The notes: generated by a model not told the origin, from the sequence alone. Positions 43,876 to 55,904 are shown, counted from the first letter of the stretch. The stretch: DNA of 64,000 nt from Hanleya hanleyi (GCA_036873755.1 JAVTVY010019539.1:1-64000), one strand, 5' to 3'. Made by a program: numbers and translations.

Positions 43876-45361
43876 TGTAATGGTCAAAAACTGTAGAGTT
43901 TGACTATTGCGTTATTTTTAATGCTCTGAAAAATACATTCTCTTGTTGTACATAGAGTTCTGTATACTCCATTCAAGAGGAGCTACTCTTGTGGTCATTT
44001 TTGCATTCTCGCTCCACGTGCTTTATTTTTAGAAGCTTCATGGCAGCTCCCACTGAAACTAGCTAAGATTCCTAGCGTCTCCCTTCCCTCAACGCTATGC
44101 CGACGACAAACACATTTCCCTGGTGGTATCTCGAACATCTCCATGGCAGACTTATTATTACCTTTGCGTCCTATTGGACTTTCATTAACTTGAGAAAATG
44201 GGCCGCCATGAATAAAAATACAGAAATGACAGACTAAATGGCCCATCGTCGGTCATATATTAATTACAGACGTTAAAATCATCCCTATGGAGCCTCAAAA
44301 TCACCTGAAATCGAGGGTCAAGAAGATGGGCATTCCCGTCATAATAGACCCCGTGTATACAGGGGATGATGATCACAACATCGATTATGGTATTTTTATT
44401 CATGGCGGCGTATTTTCTCAAGTTAATGAAGATTCAATAGGGCGCAAAGGTAAGTGCGCCATGGAGATGGTTACCACCAGCGTAATGTATTTGTCGTCGA
44501 CATAGCGTTGAGGGAAGGGAGACGCTAAGAATCTTAGCTAGTTGTGAAACTAAGAAGATTTGGAGGTCTACAAAACGATAAACCCATAGTTTTGTCATCT
44601 GTTTTTGAGAGATCTTGTATGTGAATACGTTTATGCCTTGTATGGAGAGTGCTTTAGCTGTACAAGTAACTGTCAGAGCTCAGTTTGGCACTTTTTGAAG
44701 TTTGCCATTTGATCGGTGAATTTTCCTTCGCCATGACAACAAGCGCCATTACAACAACAACGCCATTATAAATGAGTTTGAGCTACCATACATTATTTAT
44801 GGCATACTCTTTATCTTACTGTATACTATTGCGATTTATTGTATTGTCTTGTGTAAATGATGAACAATTGAGGAAATTAATGCTCGTTTCATGTCAAAAT
44901 CTTCACTCATCATGTCAAATGCTGTTTTGTGTCAGTTCATGTTTTTATCGTGTGTTATTCTAGTGTAAATGTTTTAATGCCATATCTCGATATAAATATA
45001 AATTACAAAACACGCTCTAAGCATAGTCAACTAGAAGTCAAGTTGTTATAAGGCTTTTGTCGCCCTTACTGGACGATCAATATTGACGAATAGCAATATT
45101 GACCATTGCTATTTATGCTTTGTATAATGACCTTTGTGCAAATAAGTAAGGTTCTGTTTTTATTATTGTTTCAGTCAGTCACGGTTCACGGTTCACAGTT
45201 ACAGTATATGGTTAACAGGTTTCACTACCAGGCTTCACATCAGAGTATACAATTATTAAATATGTTAACAGATGTATACATTCCATGAAGAAATGAGAAT
45301 TAAAATTCAGAGCAAATGAACAACAAGTGCATTGCGTTTAACAGACTCTGTAGTTTCTACA
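43876..45361 (+). repeat. BEL/Pao 5' LTR
   Basis: 1486 bp including a foldback of about 487 bp (44057-44543). Without it the LTR is about 1.0 kb, matching the 3' LTR with few substitutions. It contains TTTATTATTGTTTCAGTCA and ends GACTCTGTAGTTTCTACA. A small deletion in the 3' copy lies near 53122. Confidence 0.9.
44057..44543. mobile_element. Foldback MITE in the 5' LTR
   Basis: Inverted ends of about 180 bp: AACTAGCTAAGATTCCTAGCGTCTCCCTTCCCTCAACGCTATG at the left and its imperfect complement at the right (CATAGCGTTGAGGGAAGGG...AATCTTAGCTAGTT). It is missing from the 3' LTR, so it inserted after the BEL element. About 11 bp of LTR (TTACAAACACG in the 3' copy) are lost at the insertion point. 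No transposase. Confidence 0.8.
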
Positions 45362-45389
45362 TCATTGACGTTTTTACTCTTCGATCATC

Positions 45390-47397
45390 ATGCATCCATT
45401 TCGGGAGTCTGAACAAACCGCGGGCCATACAGAAGAAGACGAACAGGGAGGTTTTGAACCTATGAGCTCCCTGTACGATGAAATGCCCAGTACCCGCTTC
45501 AGAACATTAACAGAAAAGGGACGTCTTTATCACATCCGACAAGAAGAAAAAAACTGAAATCCACAACAAAGCTCATAATTAATCATTCGGAGAGACTTAA
45601 AACACTTATGGACCGTTTCGAGCACCACTCGGTTGTGCGTGAATGCTATGCCCTCTGGTTGAACTTATATGAGCAGTTTTTGCAGCAACATGGTACATAC
45701 CTGACATACCTAAGATTAGATGAGAGTGGCACCTTTCAAAAAGAGCATAAACAGTTAAGAGACATAAAAGAATATGCAGAAGGGTGGTTTCTGACAAGAA
45801 GGGACGTACAGCCTGACAAATCTTCAGAAAAACAGCGTGAAGATAGTGCGTCACAGACAAATCGTAAAAAGGCAGCATCTAGAACCAGTCGTCATTCATC
45901 AGATTTGAGTGTTATTTCATCAGCTCGGTTTCGTGAAGAGACAAATAAGGCTGAAGTAACTGCACAACTTGCTTCATTGAGAAAGCGGCGTGAATAGAGC
46001 ATCAGAAATTAGACCTTAAAGTCAACCAAGAGCAATTAGAACTTGACACAAAATTAGCGATTTCTGATGCTAAGACAAAAGTGTTCGAACACTATGCTAA
46101 GAGCACAATGAGTCGCTCATTTCCCAAGTTTGAGTTTCGTGATTACGCGGAAGGATGAGATGTCCACTCGTACAAGTACAGTCCCCAAGACACCGATGCC
46201 GGTCTTCAGAGATACAGTTCGCAAGAGTGAGATGCCACCATACAGAGAGGAAAATGCCATTTCTAAGAGAGACACTACAGAAGAGACATTTCTAAGAGAG
46301 ACATTACTTGAAGACACACCTTCCTGCATACAATATCCTTTAAATCGGTACCAAACTAAGTTAAATCCTTTTGATAGGGTATTTACATATGCTAAGTCTA
46401 CACAGGCGGAGAACGTTCCTCCGGTTTCTTTTGATCACAGGTCAAGTCCAATTGATGTTAGACAACCTAGAAATGTCTCTGTTAATAATATGTCTCCTAA
46501 TGATTGTCATGATTTTGTATCGGGTGCCCCCCATCCCTCGTCTACAATACCTGTAGATAATATGATGATGTCATTTGTACGCCATTTGAAGAAGCCTTTG
46601 CCAGACATAAAAAGGTTTACAGGTAACCCCCTCGAATATCGCAAATTTTTTAGGCAATTCAAAACCAAAGTTGTCGCCAACGCCGAAGACTCCGATTACC
46701 TGGACCAATTCACTGAAGGTGAGGCAAACCGAATTGTGAATGGATTTTCCTACTTAGACGCAAACCAATGTTATAACGCTGCTCTTACGGAATTGGAAGT
46801 TCGGTAGGGGATGCTGAGGTTTTAGCTAATGCCTTCGTTCAAAAGGCTAAAGATGACGGCCAGATAGTGAAATTCGCCCAGTTGGTTGACTTTGTGAGAC
46901 GAGAGGCGAAGAAGACAACACATCCGACCTATGGCCGTGACGCTCTCAAATCAGATACTAAGACAAATGTCGGAAAGGAGAAAATACACCGACAATCGCA
47001 TCCGTTTCAGACCAAAGGTACTTTCACCACAAAGGTAACTGAAGCATTGCCAACCAGTTCCGGGGGAACATCACCAACATGGCAACCATTGGTTTTCATC
47101 GATACATCAGAACAAGCTGCAGTAAACAAAGCAAATGCCTTCAAGAGTCCATGCATCTACTGCTCATCAGGATTCCATTGCCTTGAAGAATGCAGCCAAA
47201 GTTCACTCCTGCCATACACAGAAAGTACCATTTTCTTGAAATCAAAAGGGTTATGCTATGGCTGCCTGAAATTCAATCATGTCATAAAGAAATGCAGAGG
47301 AAAAACAACTTGTAGAATCTGCCAACGACACCATCCAACGATTTGCCATGACTATTCGTTCAAATCCGGTCAAACTACACAACAGAAAAAACGATAA
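45390..47397 (+). pseudogene. BEL/Pao gag
   Basis: ATG at 45390, then MSSLYDEMPSTRF to a stop at 45555-45557. Coding resumes (DRFEHHSVVRECYALWLNLY, 45612 on), with a Lys/Arg-rich coiled region to a stop at 45995 and frame changes near 46000, 46140 and 46805. KRFTGNPLEYRKFFRQFK (46611 on) is the DUF1759-like capsid block. CIYCSSGFHCLEEC and CYGCLKFNHVIKKC (47150-47290) are Cys/His knuckles for RNA binding. In intact elements it forms the virus-like particle. At least five lesions are visible. A single in-frame stop (47395-47397) separates it from the protease. Confidence 0.85.
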
Positions 47398-48110
47398 GAC
47401 AAAGTGGTGGCTACTTCCTGCACTGAAACCTGTAGCGAACATTTTCAAAATGGAAGTGTAGGAGATTGTCCAAGCACTGTGGCCATTGTTCCAGATTCTA
47501 TAAAACTTAAGGGAGTTTTGAAGACTGTCAACACCTATGCATTTCTTGATAGCGGGAGCAGCGTTTCGTTCTGTTCGAATAACCTCATGCATGAACTTGG
47601 AGCTACTGGAAAGCCAGTGGATGTTACCCTTGACACTATGGGGGTACCATACACAATGAAAACTCATATTGTTCAAGGGCTTGAAATTGGGGATTTGAAT
47701 GATCATAACATGTTTTCTCTCCCCTGTGTTTACTCCAAGTCCAGAATTCCACTCAGCACAGACAATATTCCCACCACAAAAGATATTCAGCAGTGGCCAC
47801 ACATGAAAGATATATATATATGATCAATTCAGAAGTTGGCATACTTATCGGAAAGAATGTGCCGGACGCTTACTCATCTGTAGATCTACGCACCGGGCCA
47901 GAAAGAAGTCCGCATGCTACGAAGTCCCGTCTAGGCTGGATTGTCTGGAATGTATCCGTTCAACCGACTTTACTTCTACATCTGCCTTATGTGTCCACAG
48001 AGCCGAAATCACTGCCATTAAGGAAGTTGAAGACACCAAAGACCTCGACCGTCTTGTTCGACACGCCATTAATATGGACTTTCCGGAGCGCTCTATAGAT
48101 GATAAGAGGG
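47398..48110 (+). pseudogene. BEL/Pao aspartic protease
   Basis: AFLDSGSSVSFCSNNLM holds the catalytic DSGS triad (about 47543-47580), followed by GIPYTMKTH-like and LEIGDLNDH spacing and VGILIGKNVPDAY (DUF1758-type C-terminal block). A frameshift lies in the TATATATATA run at 47810-47822. In active relatives it cleaves the Gag-Pol precursor. Confidence 0.85.
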
Positions 48111-48930
48111 AACACTCACAGCAAGACCAAACATTTCTGCAAAAGGTTGAAAGCACCATTACACTGACACAAGGCCACTATAACTTACCCTTTCGAAATG
48201 ATGTCAAGTTCTCGAACAACGCCCCACAAGCACTTTCTAGACTCAAAAGCTTAAAGGCCAAAATGATTACAAACCGCAAGTTCAAGGAACATTACTCTGA
48301 ATTTATGCACAACGTCCTGGAGAAGAATTACGCCGAAAGAGCACCGGAAGAAGAGATCAATAGGGATGATGGTAGATCATGGTACATCCCTCATTACGGG
48401 GTGTACCATCCAAAGAAGCCAGATAAATTAAGAGTCGTATTTGACTGCACAGCCTCTTTCAATGGAGTTTCACTGAACAGCACTCTTCTTCCAGGTCCTG
48501 ATCACACAAGTAATGTCTTAGGGGTCTTACTTCGATTTCGACAAGAATAGATTGCCTTCATAAGTGATATCGAAAGTATGTATTATCAGGTTCGCGTGCC
48601 TAAAGAAGACTGTGATTACTTACTTTTTTCTGGTGGCCAGGTGGCGACATTCAGAAGAAGCCTGTGGCTTGCCGGATGTTGGTCCATTTATTTGGAGCTA
48701 CATCATCGCCAAGCTGTGCCACAGCAGCCTTGCAGAAAACAGCAGATGACAACAAAGATAACTTCTCTGCAACTGCCGTAGATGTCGTCAAGAACGTTGA
48801 TGATTGTTTATCCTCAGGGGACAATGTGGAAAGGGCCATAGCATTGGTGTCAGAACTACACAGCCTGTGCCAAAAAGGGAGTTTCCGGTTAACCAAATGG
48901 ATTAGTAACTGTAAGGAAGTTACTTAGTCT
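48074..48930 (+). pseudogene. BEL/Pao reverse transcriptase
   Basis: NMDFPERSIDDKREHSQQD leads in, then WYIPHYGVYHPKKPDKLRVV and FDCTASFNGVSLNSTLLPGP. A stop at 48548-48550 interrupts just before AFISDIESMYYQVRVPKEDC (first catalytic Asp). A frameshift near 48660 leads to LVHLFGATSSPSCA and VVKNVDDCLSSG (48789-48825), where the active-site YVDD has become NVDD. Loss of that Tyr alone would be expected to cripple it. Confidence 0.85.
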
Positions 48931-48936
48931 GTTCCT

Positions 48937-49880
48937 GTGCAAGAGAGGGCCAAAGAAGTTCACAGCCTTGACCTCGAAAGAGAACCTCTGCCTAGTGAAC
49001 GTGCGTTAGGTGTCCACTGGGAGGTGAAATCCGACACACTAGGGTTCAACGTGAAACTCAAGGACCAGATTCTTACAAGAAGAGGAATCCTCTCCGCGGT
49101 CAGTTCTACATTTGATCCACTGGGCCTTGCTTCACCGTACATCCTGAGTGATAAAATCATTCTTCAGAACCTATGTAAACCAGGTGCCGGTTTGGACGAA
49201 GAAGTTACTGGAGCAAGTCTACAAGCCTGGAATAAATGGTGCGAAGAGTTGGATATGCTTACCAGCTTAAAAGTGGACAGATGCTATAAAGCGAAGAATT
49301 TTGGTTGTGTATCAAACTGTCAGATGCACATATTTTCCAACAGCAGTGATCTCGGGTATGGCGTGGCTGCTTACCTCCGCTTCACTAACGAAGAAGATCA
49401 AGTTCACTGTATGCTGGTGCTGGATAGGTCTAGGGTGGCACCCTAAAAGAAAGTGACCACTCCTAGGATGGAAATTACAGCAGCCACAGTGGCTATACGC
49501 ACAGCACACATGCTACAGAAGGAACTCCAATACACCATCAACGACACTTACTACTGGACCGACAGTATGTCCGTATTACGCTACATTACCAATGAAACAT
49601 CCAGGAATTTGTAGCCAATCGTATCTCTGTTATCCGCGAAGCGTCAAGGGTGACGCAGTGGCGCTACGTTGATACCAAAAGCAACCCTGCATACTGTGCA
49701 TCCAGAGGTATGACCATGAGGCAACTTCTTCAACATAGGGACTGGCTCAGAGGTCCAAAAATTTTGTGGAATCCTAAAGAAGACTGGGCTACATCACCGG
49801 ACATCCCATTGCTAATTGACTCGACTGACCCTGAACTGAGAAAACCATCGCATATGGCCATCGTTGACCAATCAACCAAG
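48937..49880 (+). pseudogene. BEL/Pao RT connection, RNase H and integrase start
   Basis: RALGVHWEVKSDTLGF and RGILSAVSSTFDPLGLASPY are the BEL RT-RNase H junction. SSDLGYGVAAYLR follows, then an in-frame stop at 49444, TPRMEITAATVAIRTAHML and YYWTDSMSVLRYI, with the RNase H acidic residues present. A frameshift near 49610 precedes YVDTKSNPAYCASRGM and WLRGPKILWN. The HHCC zinc finger and DDE core that should follow TDPELRK are missing. Confidence 0.85.
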
Positions 49881-50471
49881 ATAATGAATCTATGCAGACA
49901 ATTTTCTGCAAGGTTGAAGCCATCCTCAACAATAGACCCATTTCAACCGTACCTGACCAGCCCGGACCTGACCAAGCGCTGACCATATCCTGCTCTTACA
50001 ACCTGGAGAAAGGCTACCACCTGGATTATTCTCAAATTACAACACATATAAGGGAAGTGGGAAGAGGTGCCGACACACTGACTGCGTCACATGACTTCAC
50101 AGAATAGTCTCCTGGTTAACCTATTCTTAAGCACATACCAAGAATCAAAGACCGATAGCTATGTAAAGAGAAGATGGTGATAAGTGCAATACTTACATGT
50201 AGCCGATCTTTTTTGAAGCAGATGGTCGCGGGAATATTTGTCCCTTCTCCAGGAACGACAGTAGTGGGGAATTCCCAAGAGAAATCTTCAAGTGAATGAC
50301 ATTGTTCTCTTAGTATATAGTTCATCACGGAACTCCTGGGCTCTTGGTCGTGTCATGAAAGTAATCAAGGACAAGAAAGACTATGTCAGAATAGTTATAT
50401 TTAAAACCAAGTCATCCACCTTGCTCAGACCAGTAGACAAGTTTTGTCTGATCTTAGAAGCTGATTGTTAA
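49881..50471 (+). pseudogene. BEL/Pao integrase C-terminal remnant
   Basis: MQTIFCKVEAILNNRPIST at 49892 is the post-catalytic block of BEL integrases, joined almost directly to the integrase start, so some 250-300 codons are deleted. After scrambled sequence (50100-50290), NDIVLLVYSSSRNSWALGRV and TLLRPVDKFCLILEAD give the C-terminal DUF5641-like domain and the stop at 50469-50471. Confidence 0.8.
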
Positions 50472-50879
50472 GACTATTGTGTTAAGTACGGTAACTGAAA
50501 GCACGTAGCTATTCCATAGTAGGGTAAACAACCTGAATGCTATTGTTTACGAATATTTGACCATTCGCTGTAGCCTGGTAGTAGAAGATGAAATATAGGT
50601 GCTACCCAGAAAAAAATGGTATAAAGCTGCTTTTGGTGTCAAACGAAGCAGAATTCGGAGAAGAATAACATATCCAAAATCCGCAAAAATCCTTTTTGGG
50701 GAATTTTTGTCATGAGTGTTTCAATATTTTGTACATTTTTGCATGTTTTTGTATGGAAAAGGTAAACAAGTAAGGGTTTTATGTGACTTTTGGCGGTTCA
50801 TTCACCTTCAAAGAAGAAAATGCAAAGTCTAAGTTGCTGAAAATTGTTACTTTACTGAGAACTAAAATAGTTATTACCG

Positions 50880-51785
50880 CATTACTTCGGGTATAAGCCC
50901 GTTATTGCCACATGGATTTCTGGCAGAAAGTTTGCATTTATATCTTACAAACGTCAGTAATCTCTCTGGTGCTGCATCCAAGTCTGTCAAGACTGGTGTT
51001 AGTATGGTATCAGCAAGTTTCCAACCCCATTGCATCGGATCCAGGCCATTGTTTGTTTGCATTTAGCGTACCGTAAACTGTTCAGAGAATCATCTGCTCT
51101 GCCTCCATATAAGATAACATATACCCGGATACCAGCTTTGCCAATCTGTTCCACTGTCGCCTCAGGATCGGATCTGCTGCAATTCTTCTGATTGTGTTAT
51201 CTTCTTCAAAAGACTGGTTTTGCCATGCCCATATGTGGCAGAGGTGGTGTCGCAACCACTCCATGCATGGATGAACAAGAGATGGGATGTTACTACTTTG
51301 CCAGCTTTGTTAGCAAGGTCTTGAACTTTCCACACCTTCAAACCTTTCTTTGACCTCTTTGCCTCTGAATGGAAGTATATATCAGCCATATTCTTATTCC
51401 AGTGCTACATCAAGAGGACAAGTACATCCGTGTCATCTGCTACTTCTCTTCCTTGTCTTGCAAATTGAAGGGCACATTCCACTATCAATGTGTCAGCATC
51501 TCCAGTACTGTTGTGCACAATCTGACCATCAGCTTCCAAGCATCGATTCAGCAACCTGATGAACTGACTTTTGTTCTTCTCATTCGAGAGAAAGGTCTGC
51601 TGGTCACTGTGAGCGTTCGTATATTCACTAAGCTGAATATCAGCACATGTTTTTCCAACTCTTCGCTCGTGCTCGTGATCTTTAATTGACGGACCCTGTT
51701 CGTATCCATCAAACACGATGCAACAGTCGCCATACCTTGCACGCACATAGTTGACATATTGCATCGTTATATCTTTGTATGTCAC
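50880..51785 (-). pseudogene. PIN-like-fold protein with CXC-type tail, minus copy
   Basis: Minus strand: YGDCCIVFDGYEQGPSIKDH, then GDADTLIVECALQFARQGRE and ADDTDVLVLLM (51405-51470), a spacing of Asp residues like PIN/XPG-type nuclease folds. After a frame change come LLFIHAWSGCDTTSATYGHG (51230-51290) and QWNRLAKLVS. The C-terminal block is shortened by a deletion (relative to the plus copy) at about 51062. The N-terminus is absent. Proteins of this type are frequent in invertebrate genomes next to mobile elements; the biochemical role is unknown to me. Confidence 0.5.
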
Positions 51786-52270
51786 CTTCTTCGACAGTGG
51801 AACAGATTGGCAAAGCTGGTATCCGGGTATATGTTGTCTTATATGGAGGCAGAGCAGATGATTCTTTGAACAGTCTACTGTACGCTAAATTCATGGAGAT
51901 GGTGTCGACAAGCAAAATATCAATTGATCCACAGAAGCTTCCACCTACAGAAAGAGCAGCATATTTTCACAGTTTTCGGATTCACTTGCAAGTCAAATTT
52001 TGGATTAAACTCACAAACAATGGCCTGGATCCGATGCAATGAGGTTTGAAACTTGCTGATACCATACTAACATCAGTCCTGACAGACTTGGATGCAGCAC
52101 CAGAGAGATTACTGACGTTTGTAAGATGTAAATGCAAACTTTCTACCAGAAATCCATGTGGCAATAACAGTTGCTCTTGTCGTAAACATGGACTGAAATG
52201 TGTCAACGAGGAGGTTACCCGTGACGATGAAGATAATGTTGACACTAACGAAGAAATTGTGTTTCAGTAG
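51786..52270 (+). pseudogene. Same protein, C-terminal part, plus copy
   Basis: GKAGIRVYVVLYGGRADDSL, KISIDPQKLPPTERAAYFHS and NNGLDPMQ, then a stop at 52040-52042, and LTDLDAAPERLLTFVRCKCK plus NPCGNNSCSCRKHGLKCVNE to 52270. The closely spaced cysteines (CKCK...C...CSCRKHGLKC) look like a CXC-type metal-binding tail. It mirrors 50880-51170 on the other strand and is the more complete copy of that region. Confidence 0.55.
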
Positions 52271-52774
52271 TTAATTAGAGGTAAACTTGCATGACAATTG
52301 TGCAGGGCCAGCCCACAGGTCCAGAATTATTTTTTCAAACATGTTCTGGCCCTTCCCCGGGCTTAAGCCCACCCCTATTTTTGAGCGGAATCTTCCGAGG
52401 GGGGGGGGAGGGGTGTCGGGCTTATACCCGAAGTAATGCGGTAATAACTATTTTAGTTCTCAGTAAAGTAACAATTTTCAGCAACTTAGACTTTGCATTT
52501 TCTTCTTCGAAGGTGAATGAACCGCCAAAAGTCACATAAAATCCTTTTTTACCTTTTCCTTACAAAAACATGCAAAAATGTACAAAATATTGAATCACTC
52601 ATAAAAAAAATTCCCCAAAGTGGATTCTTGCGGATTTTGGATATGTTGTTCTATGGTACATTCTGCTCATATGGTCTTTATACCATTTTTTCCCCCGGTC
52701 AAAATGCCCAACAACCAGACTACTGTTAAATGTAAGCATTGGTTCGCTTGCCCTCCCCAATTTGGGGTCCGGCA

Positions 52775-53752
52775 TATAATGGTCAAAAACTGTAGAGTTT
52801 GACTATTGCGTTATTTTTAATGTTCTGAAGAATACTTTCTCTTGTTGTACATATAATTCTGTATACTCCATTCAAGGGGAGCTACTCTTGTGGTCATTTT
52901 TGCATTCCCGCTCCACGTGCGTTATTTGTAGAAGCTTCATGGCAGCTCCCATTACAAACACGTTGTGAAACTAGGAAGATTTGGAGGTCTACGAAACGGT
53001 AAACCCATAGTTTTGTCATCTGTTTTTGAGAGATCTTGTATGTGAATAAGTTTATGCCTTGTATGAAGAGTGCTTTAGCTGTATAAGTAACTGTCAGAGC
53101 TCAGTTTGGCACCTTTTGAAGTGACAAGACAAGCGCCATTACAACAACAACGCCATTATAAATGAGTTTGAGCTACAATACATTATTTATGGCATCCTCT
53201 TCATCTTATCGTATACTATTGCGATTTATTGTATTGTCTTGTGTAAATGATGAACAATTAAGAGAAATACTGCTCGTTTCATGTCAAAATCTTCACTCAT
53301 CATGTCAAATGCTGTTTTGTGTCAGTTCATGTATATATCGTGTGTTATTCTAGTGTAAATGTTTTAATGCCATATCTCGATGTAAATATAAATTACAAAA
53401 CACGCTCTAAGCATAGTCAACTAGAAGTCAAGTTGTTATAAGGCTTTTGTCGCCCTTACTGGACGATCAATATTGACGAATAGCAATATTGACCATTGCT
53501 ATTTATGCTTTGTATAATGACCTTTGTGCAAATAAGTAAGATTCTGTTTTTATTATTGTTTCAGTCAATCACGGTTCACGGTTCACAGTTACAGTATATG
53601 GTTAACAGGTCTCACTACCAGGCTTCACATCAGAGTATACAATTATCAGATATGTTAACAGATGTACACATTCCATGAAGAACTGAGAATTAAAATTCAG
53701 AGCAAGTGAACATACAAGTGCATTGCGTTTAACTGACTCTGTAGTTTCTACA
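52775..53752 (+). repeat. BEL/Pao 3' LTR
   Basis: 978 bp, matching the 5' LTR without its MITE. It ends GTAGTTTCTACA and is followed by ATTGG. Only scattered substitutions separate the two, so the insertion is moderately young compared with the decayed LINEs. Confidence 0.9.
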
Positions 53753-53944
53753 ATTGGTATATCAGTATATTCATCTAATTCATTGAGTATATTATGCCTA
53801 AACCACAAGACCTGGAAGGAGCACACCCTGGGGGTCGATACTTCATGTAGGCACTATTGTCCTTTGTCTTTGTGTTGTTGAAAAGGCACAAGTCTAGACA
53901 CATTGTTGTCCCCAGACTTGGCTATTGTATGCATTGTCTCGTGA

Positions 53945-54625
53945 TTCTTACATAAAGTGTGAACCACCTTAGGCAAATAAAAGGCAGTAAGAGTGGTCAG
54001 GCTACCGGTGAAGCAAAGGACACAAATTCGACTATGGCTGATCGTAACGAAGGAAATGAAGAAAGTTTTCAGGATTTCATGAAGCGATCGATCTGCGAAA
54101 TACTACATACACTTCATTCGATTCTGACAGAAGTTGAGAAGCTGAAACTGGAGCAGAGGACACTGGTTAAGGAACTGGATGAATCTGTACTTAAGTTGAC
54201 CTACGATAACGATCAGCTACGCGAACGGGTTAAAAGTAACGAGAGTCATAGTAAGTCATTCAATTTACGGTTCGGGCGCATTGGGGTATAAAATGGAGAA
54301 CTCTTGCCTGATCTTGATCTTGATCTGATCGGGCAACGATTTGGTGTAAGACTCACGAAATATAATTGACAAAGGATCTGCTGCAAGTTGTATTGTCAGT
54401 CTTTTGTGCAGGATATTACCTTTTCAATGGGAGGTCTTACACCAAAGCCTTGCCCATGAATGAATCAAGGAAGGATATTAATGAAAATCAGTTGCAATTA
54501 TCCGACATAGTGTTGGAGAATGTTCACCGATCTGGAGAGAAAATTGAAGGCAAAATCCGACATACGTGTATCGGATTTTATCGTATTGACTGCACAATCT
54601 GGTTTAAATGTATTAACTTTTCAAA
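53945..54625 (+). pseudogene. LINE ORF1-like protein remnant
   Basis: MADRNEGNEESFQDFMKRSI is followed by a predicted coiled coil (ILTEVEKLKLEQRTLVKELD, LRERVKSNESHSKSFNLRFG) to a stop at 54289-54291. After a frame change come DIVLENVHRSGEKIEGKIRH and FYRIDCT, to about 54627. A coiled coil followed by an (E)-x-(A/V)-H-R-x-G block is typical of L1-type ORF1 nucleic-acid chaperones. No ORF2 follows, so it is an isolated 5' part. The link to the LINE at 27936 is not shown. Confidence 0.5.
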
Positions 54626-54627
54626 CT

Positions 54628-55795
54628 AACACAGGTTGGTGACAGTGGTGTGACACACACCTGTCTTGGGTAACTCCACACAGCCTTGGACTGTCCTTCA
54701 TATTAGCTAACACGAAGTATCATTGCCTTGGACAATTATGTTGTAATAATAAATAATAAAGTATCTTTTAAAATACTTTTCGATGGAATTATCTTTTCTG
54801 ACATAGTCTTCGTTATAGCAGTGATTTCATACAATTGTTAGGATCATCTTTCAAGAGTGTGTATTTATTATTTATTGACCTCTGCTGAGAGTACCGAGAC
54901 ATTTTGTTTTTGTAATAATATTCTCTAATTTACATTGTTTGTTCAAAGACCTGTCATATTCACATTCCGCAAGGTTTGGAGAACGTTTTGGTATGTGATA
55001 CTGGCTACTATCTCCATTGTCTATTTAGTAATCAGATCACCTGCGATTATATGAAAAAAGGTAGCAGAACATATTCACTCTCTTAATATTGTTTGGCATT
55101 GTAACGTGTAGTATATGTCCACATGTGTCCATAGATAATATTTGAGACAGCTAGCTTTGAAACTGCCTATATTGACCATGCTCTGGTCAAGAAAACTGTT
55201 TGGAGTGTTAGGATGGATTCGGTGAGCTATTGTTTGCCAAATAATGGGTTTTGCCTCACCTGCACAGGAGGTTCTCTGTACATTATACCATACCTGTCTT
55301 GTCTTTCTTAGAGAGGGACCTGTGAAGTGTTTTGTGGTGTCTGTATTTGTTGACCGAAATTGTCAATTGCTTTGAGGTATGTTATATTTTATATTATCTC
55401 TCTATCTAGATATTATTCACAACTTGGTTATTTGTTTGCTTTAACTGACTAAGTTATTTTGTAATCATTTAGGCTGAGAGAATTGTCATATTACAGCCCA
55501 CCCATTTTAGGCCTTTATTTTAAGTCTTTATTATATGTTAACATATTTGGTAAATGGTTTATTATTCATATTTATGAAAAAACAGTGTGTTTACATGTGA
55601 GAATATTATTCTATTTTGCTGTTCAGATGTAAATATGTATTATATTATTGTATTTTCATTCTGTTTCAGTAAACTGCTGCCCTCTTTATGTGTACTTGTG
55701 TCTACGCCCTCAAGTGTGAATAAATGTACATTTGTGTACATGGTCGTTTTCCTGTTTAACACGCCCGCTCACCCCTGAGTTTACATATTATTGCA
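54628..55795. other. No recognisable gene
   Basis: AT-rich sequence with short frames only. AAGTGTGAATAAATGTACATTTGTG near 55712 includes an AATAAA polyadenylation-type signal, which may mark the 3' end of an unrecognised transcript or LTR. Confidence 0.3.
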
Positions 55796-55799
55796 AATG

Positions 55800-55900
55800 G
55801 CGGTTGAGAACGTAGCAGTGGAATGGCAGTGGAACAGCAATGGTTTGGCAGTGGAGTAGCAATGGGATGTCAGTGGAAAAGCAATGGTACGGCAGTGGAA
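55800..55900 (+). repeat. GCAGTGGAA minisatellite
   Basis: Seven or so alternating copies of GGCAGTGGAAYAGCAATGG-like words of about 15-17 bp. Confidence 0.7.
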
Positions 55901-55904
55901 TACG

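Larger units (their letters stand above)
50606..52698. mobile_element. 2.1-kb palindromic element inside the BEL provirus
   Basis: Left (50606-50908) and right (52411-52698) ends are imperfect inverted repeats of about 290 bp. The outer ends are AAAAAAATGGTATAAAG and CTTTATACCATTTTTT, and the inner ends GGTAATAACTATTTTAGTTCTC. Inverted similarity continues into the coding parts: the C-terminal exon-like block at 50880-51170 (minus) is repeated at 51790-52270 (plus). It has the look of a DNA transposon remnant with an internal inverted duplication. Confidence 0.7.
43876..53752 (+). mobile_element. BEL/Pao LTR retrotransposon, complete but decayed
   Basis: Direct LTRs at 43876-45361 and 52775-53752 are flanked by a perfect 5-bp target duplication ATTGG (43871-43875 and 53753-53757). 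LTRs run TG...CA (TGTAATGGTC...TTTCTACA); the 3' LTR starts TATAAT by one change. Internal order is gag with a BEL-type N-terminus and Cys/His knuckle, aspartic protease, RT, RNase H and integrase C-terminus, as in BEL/Pao. Several stops and frameshifts and loss of the integrase core make it inactive. Later insertions are a MITE in the 5' LTR and a 2.1-kb palindrome near the 3' end. Confidence 0.9.

Noticed and set aside
45608..45878. Minus-strand 90-codon frame
   Set aside because: Shadow of the BEL gag coding sequence on the opposite strand.
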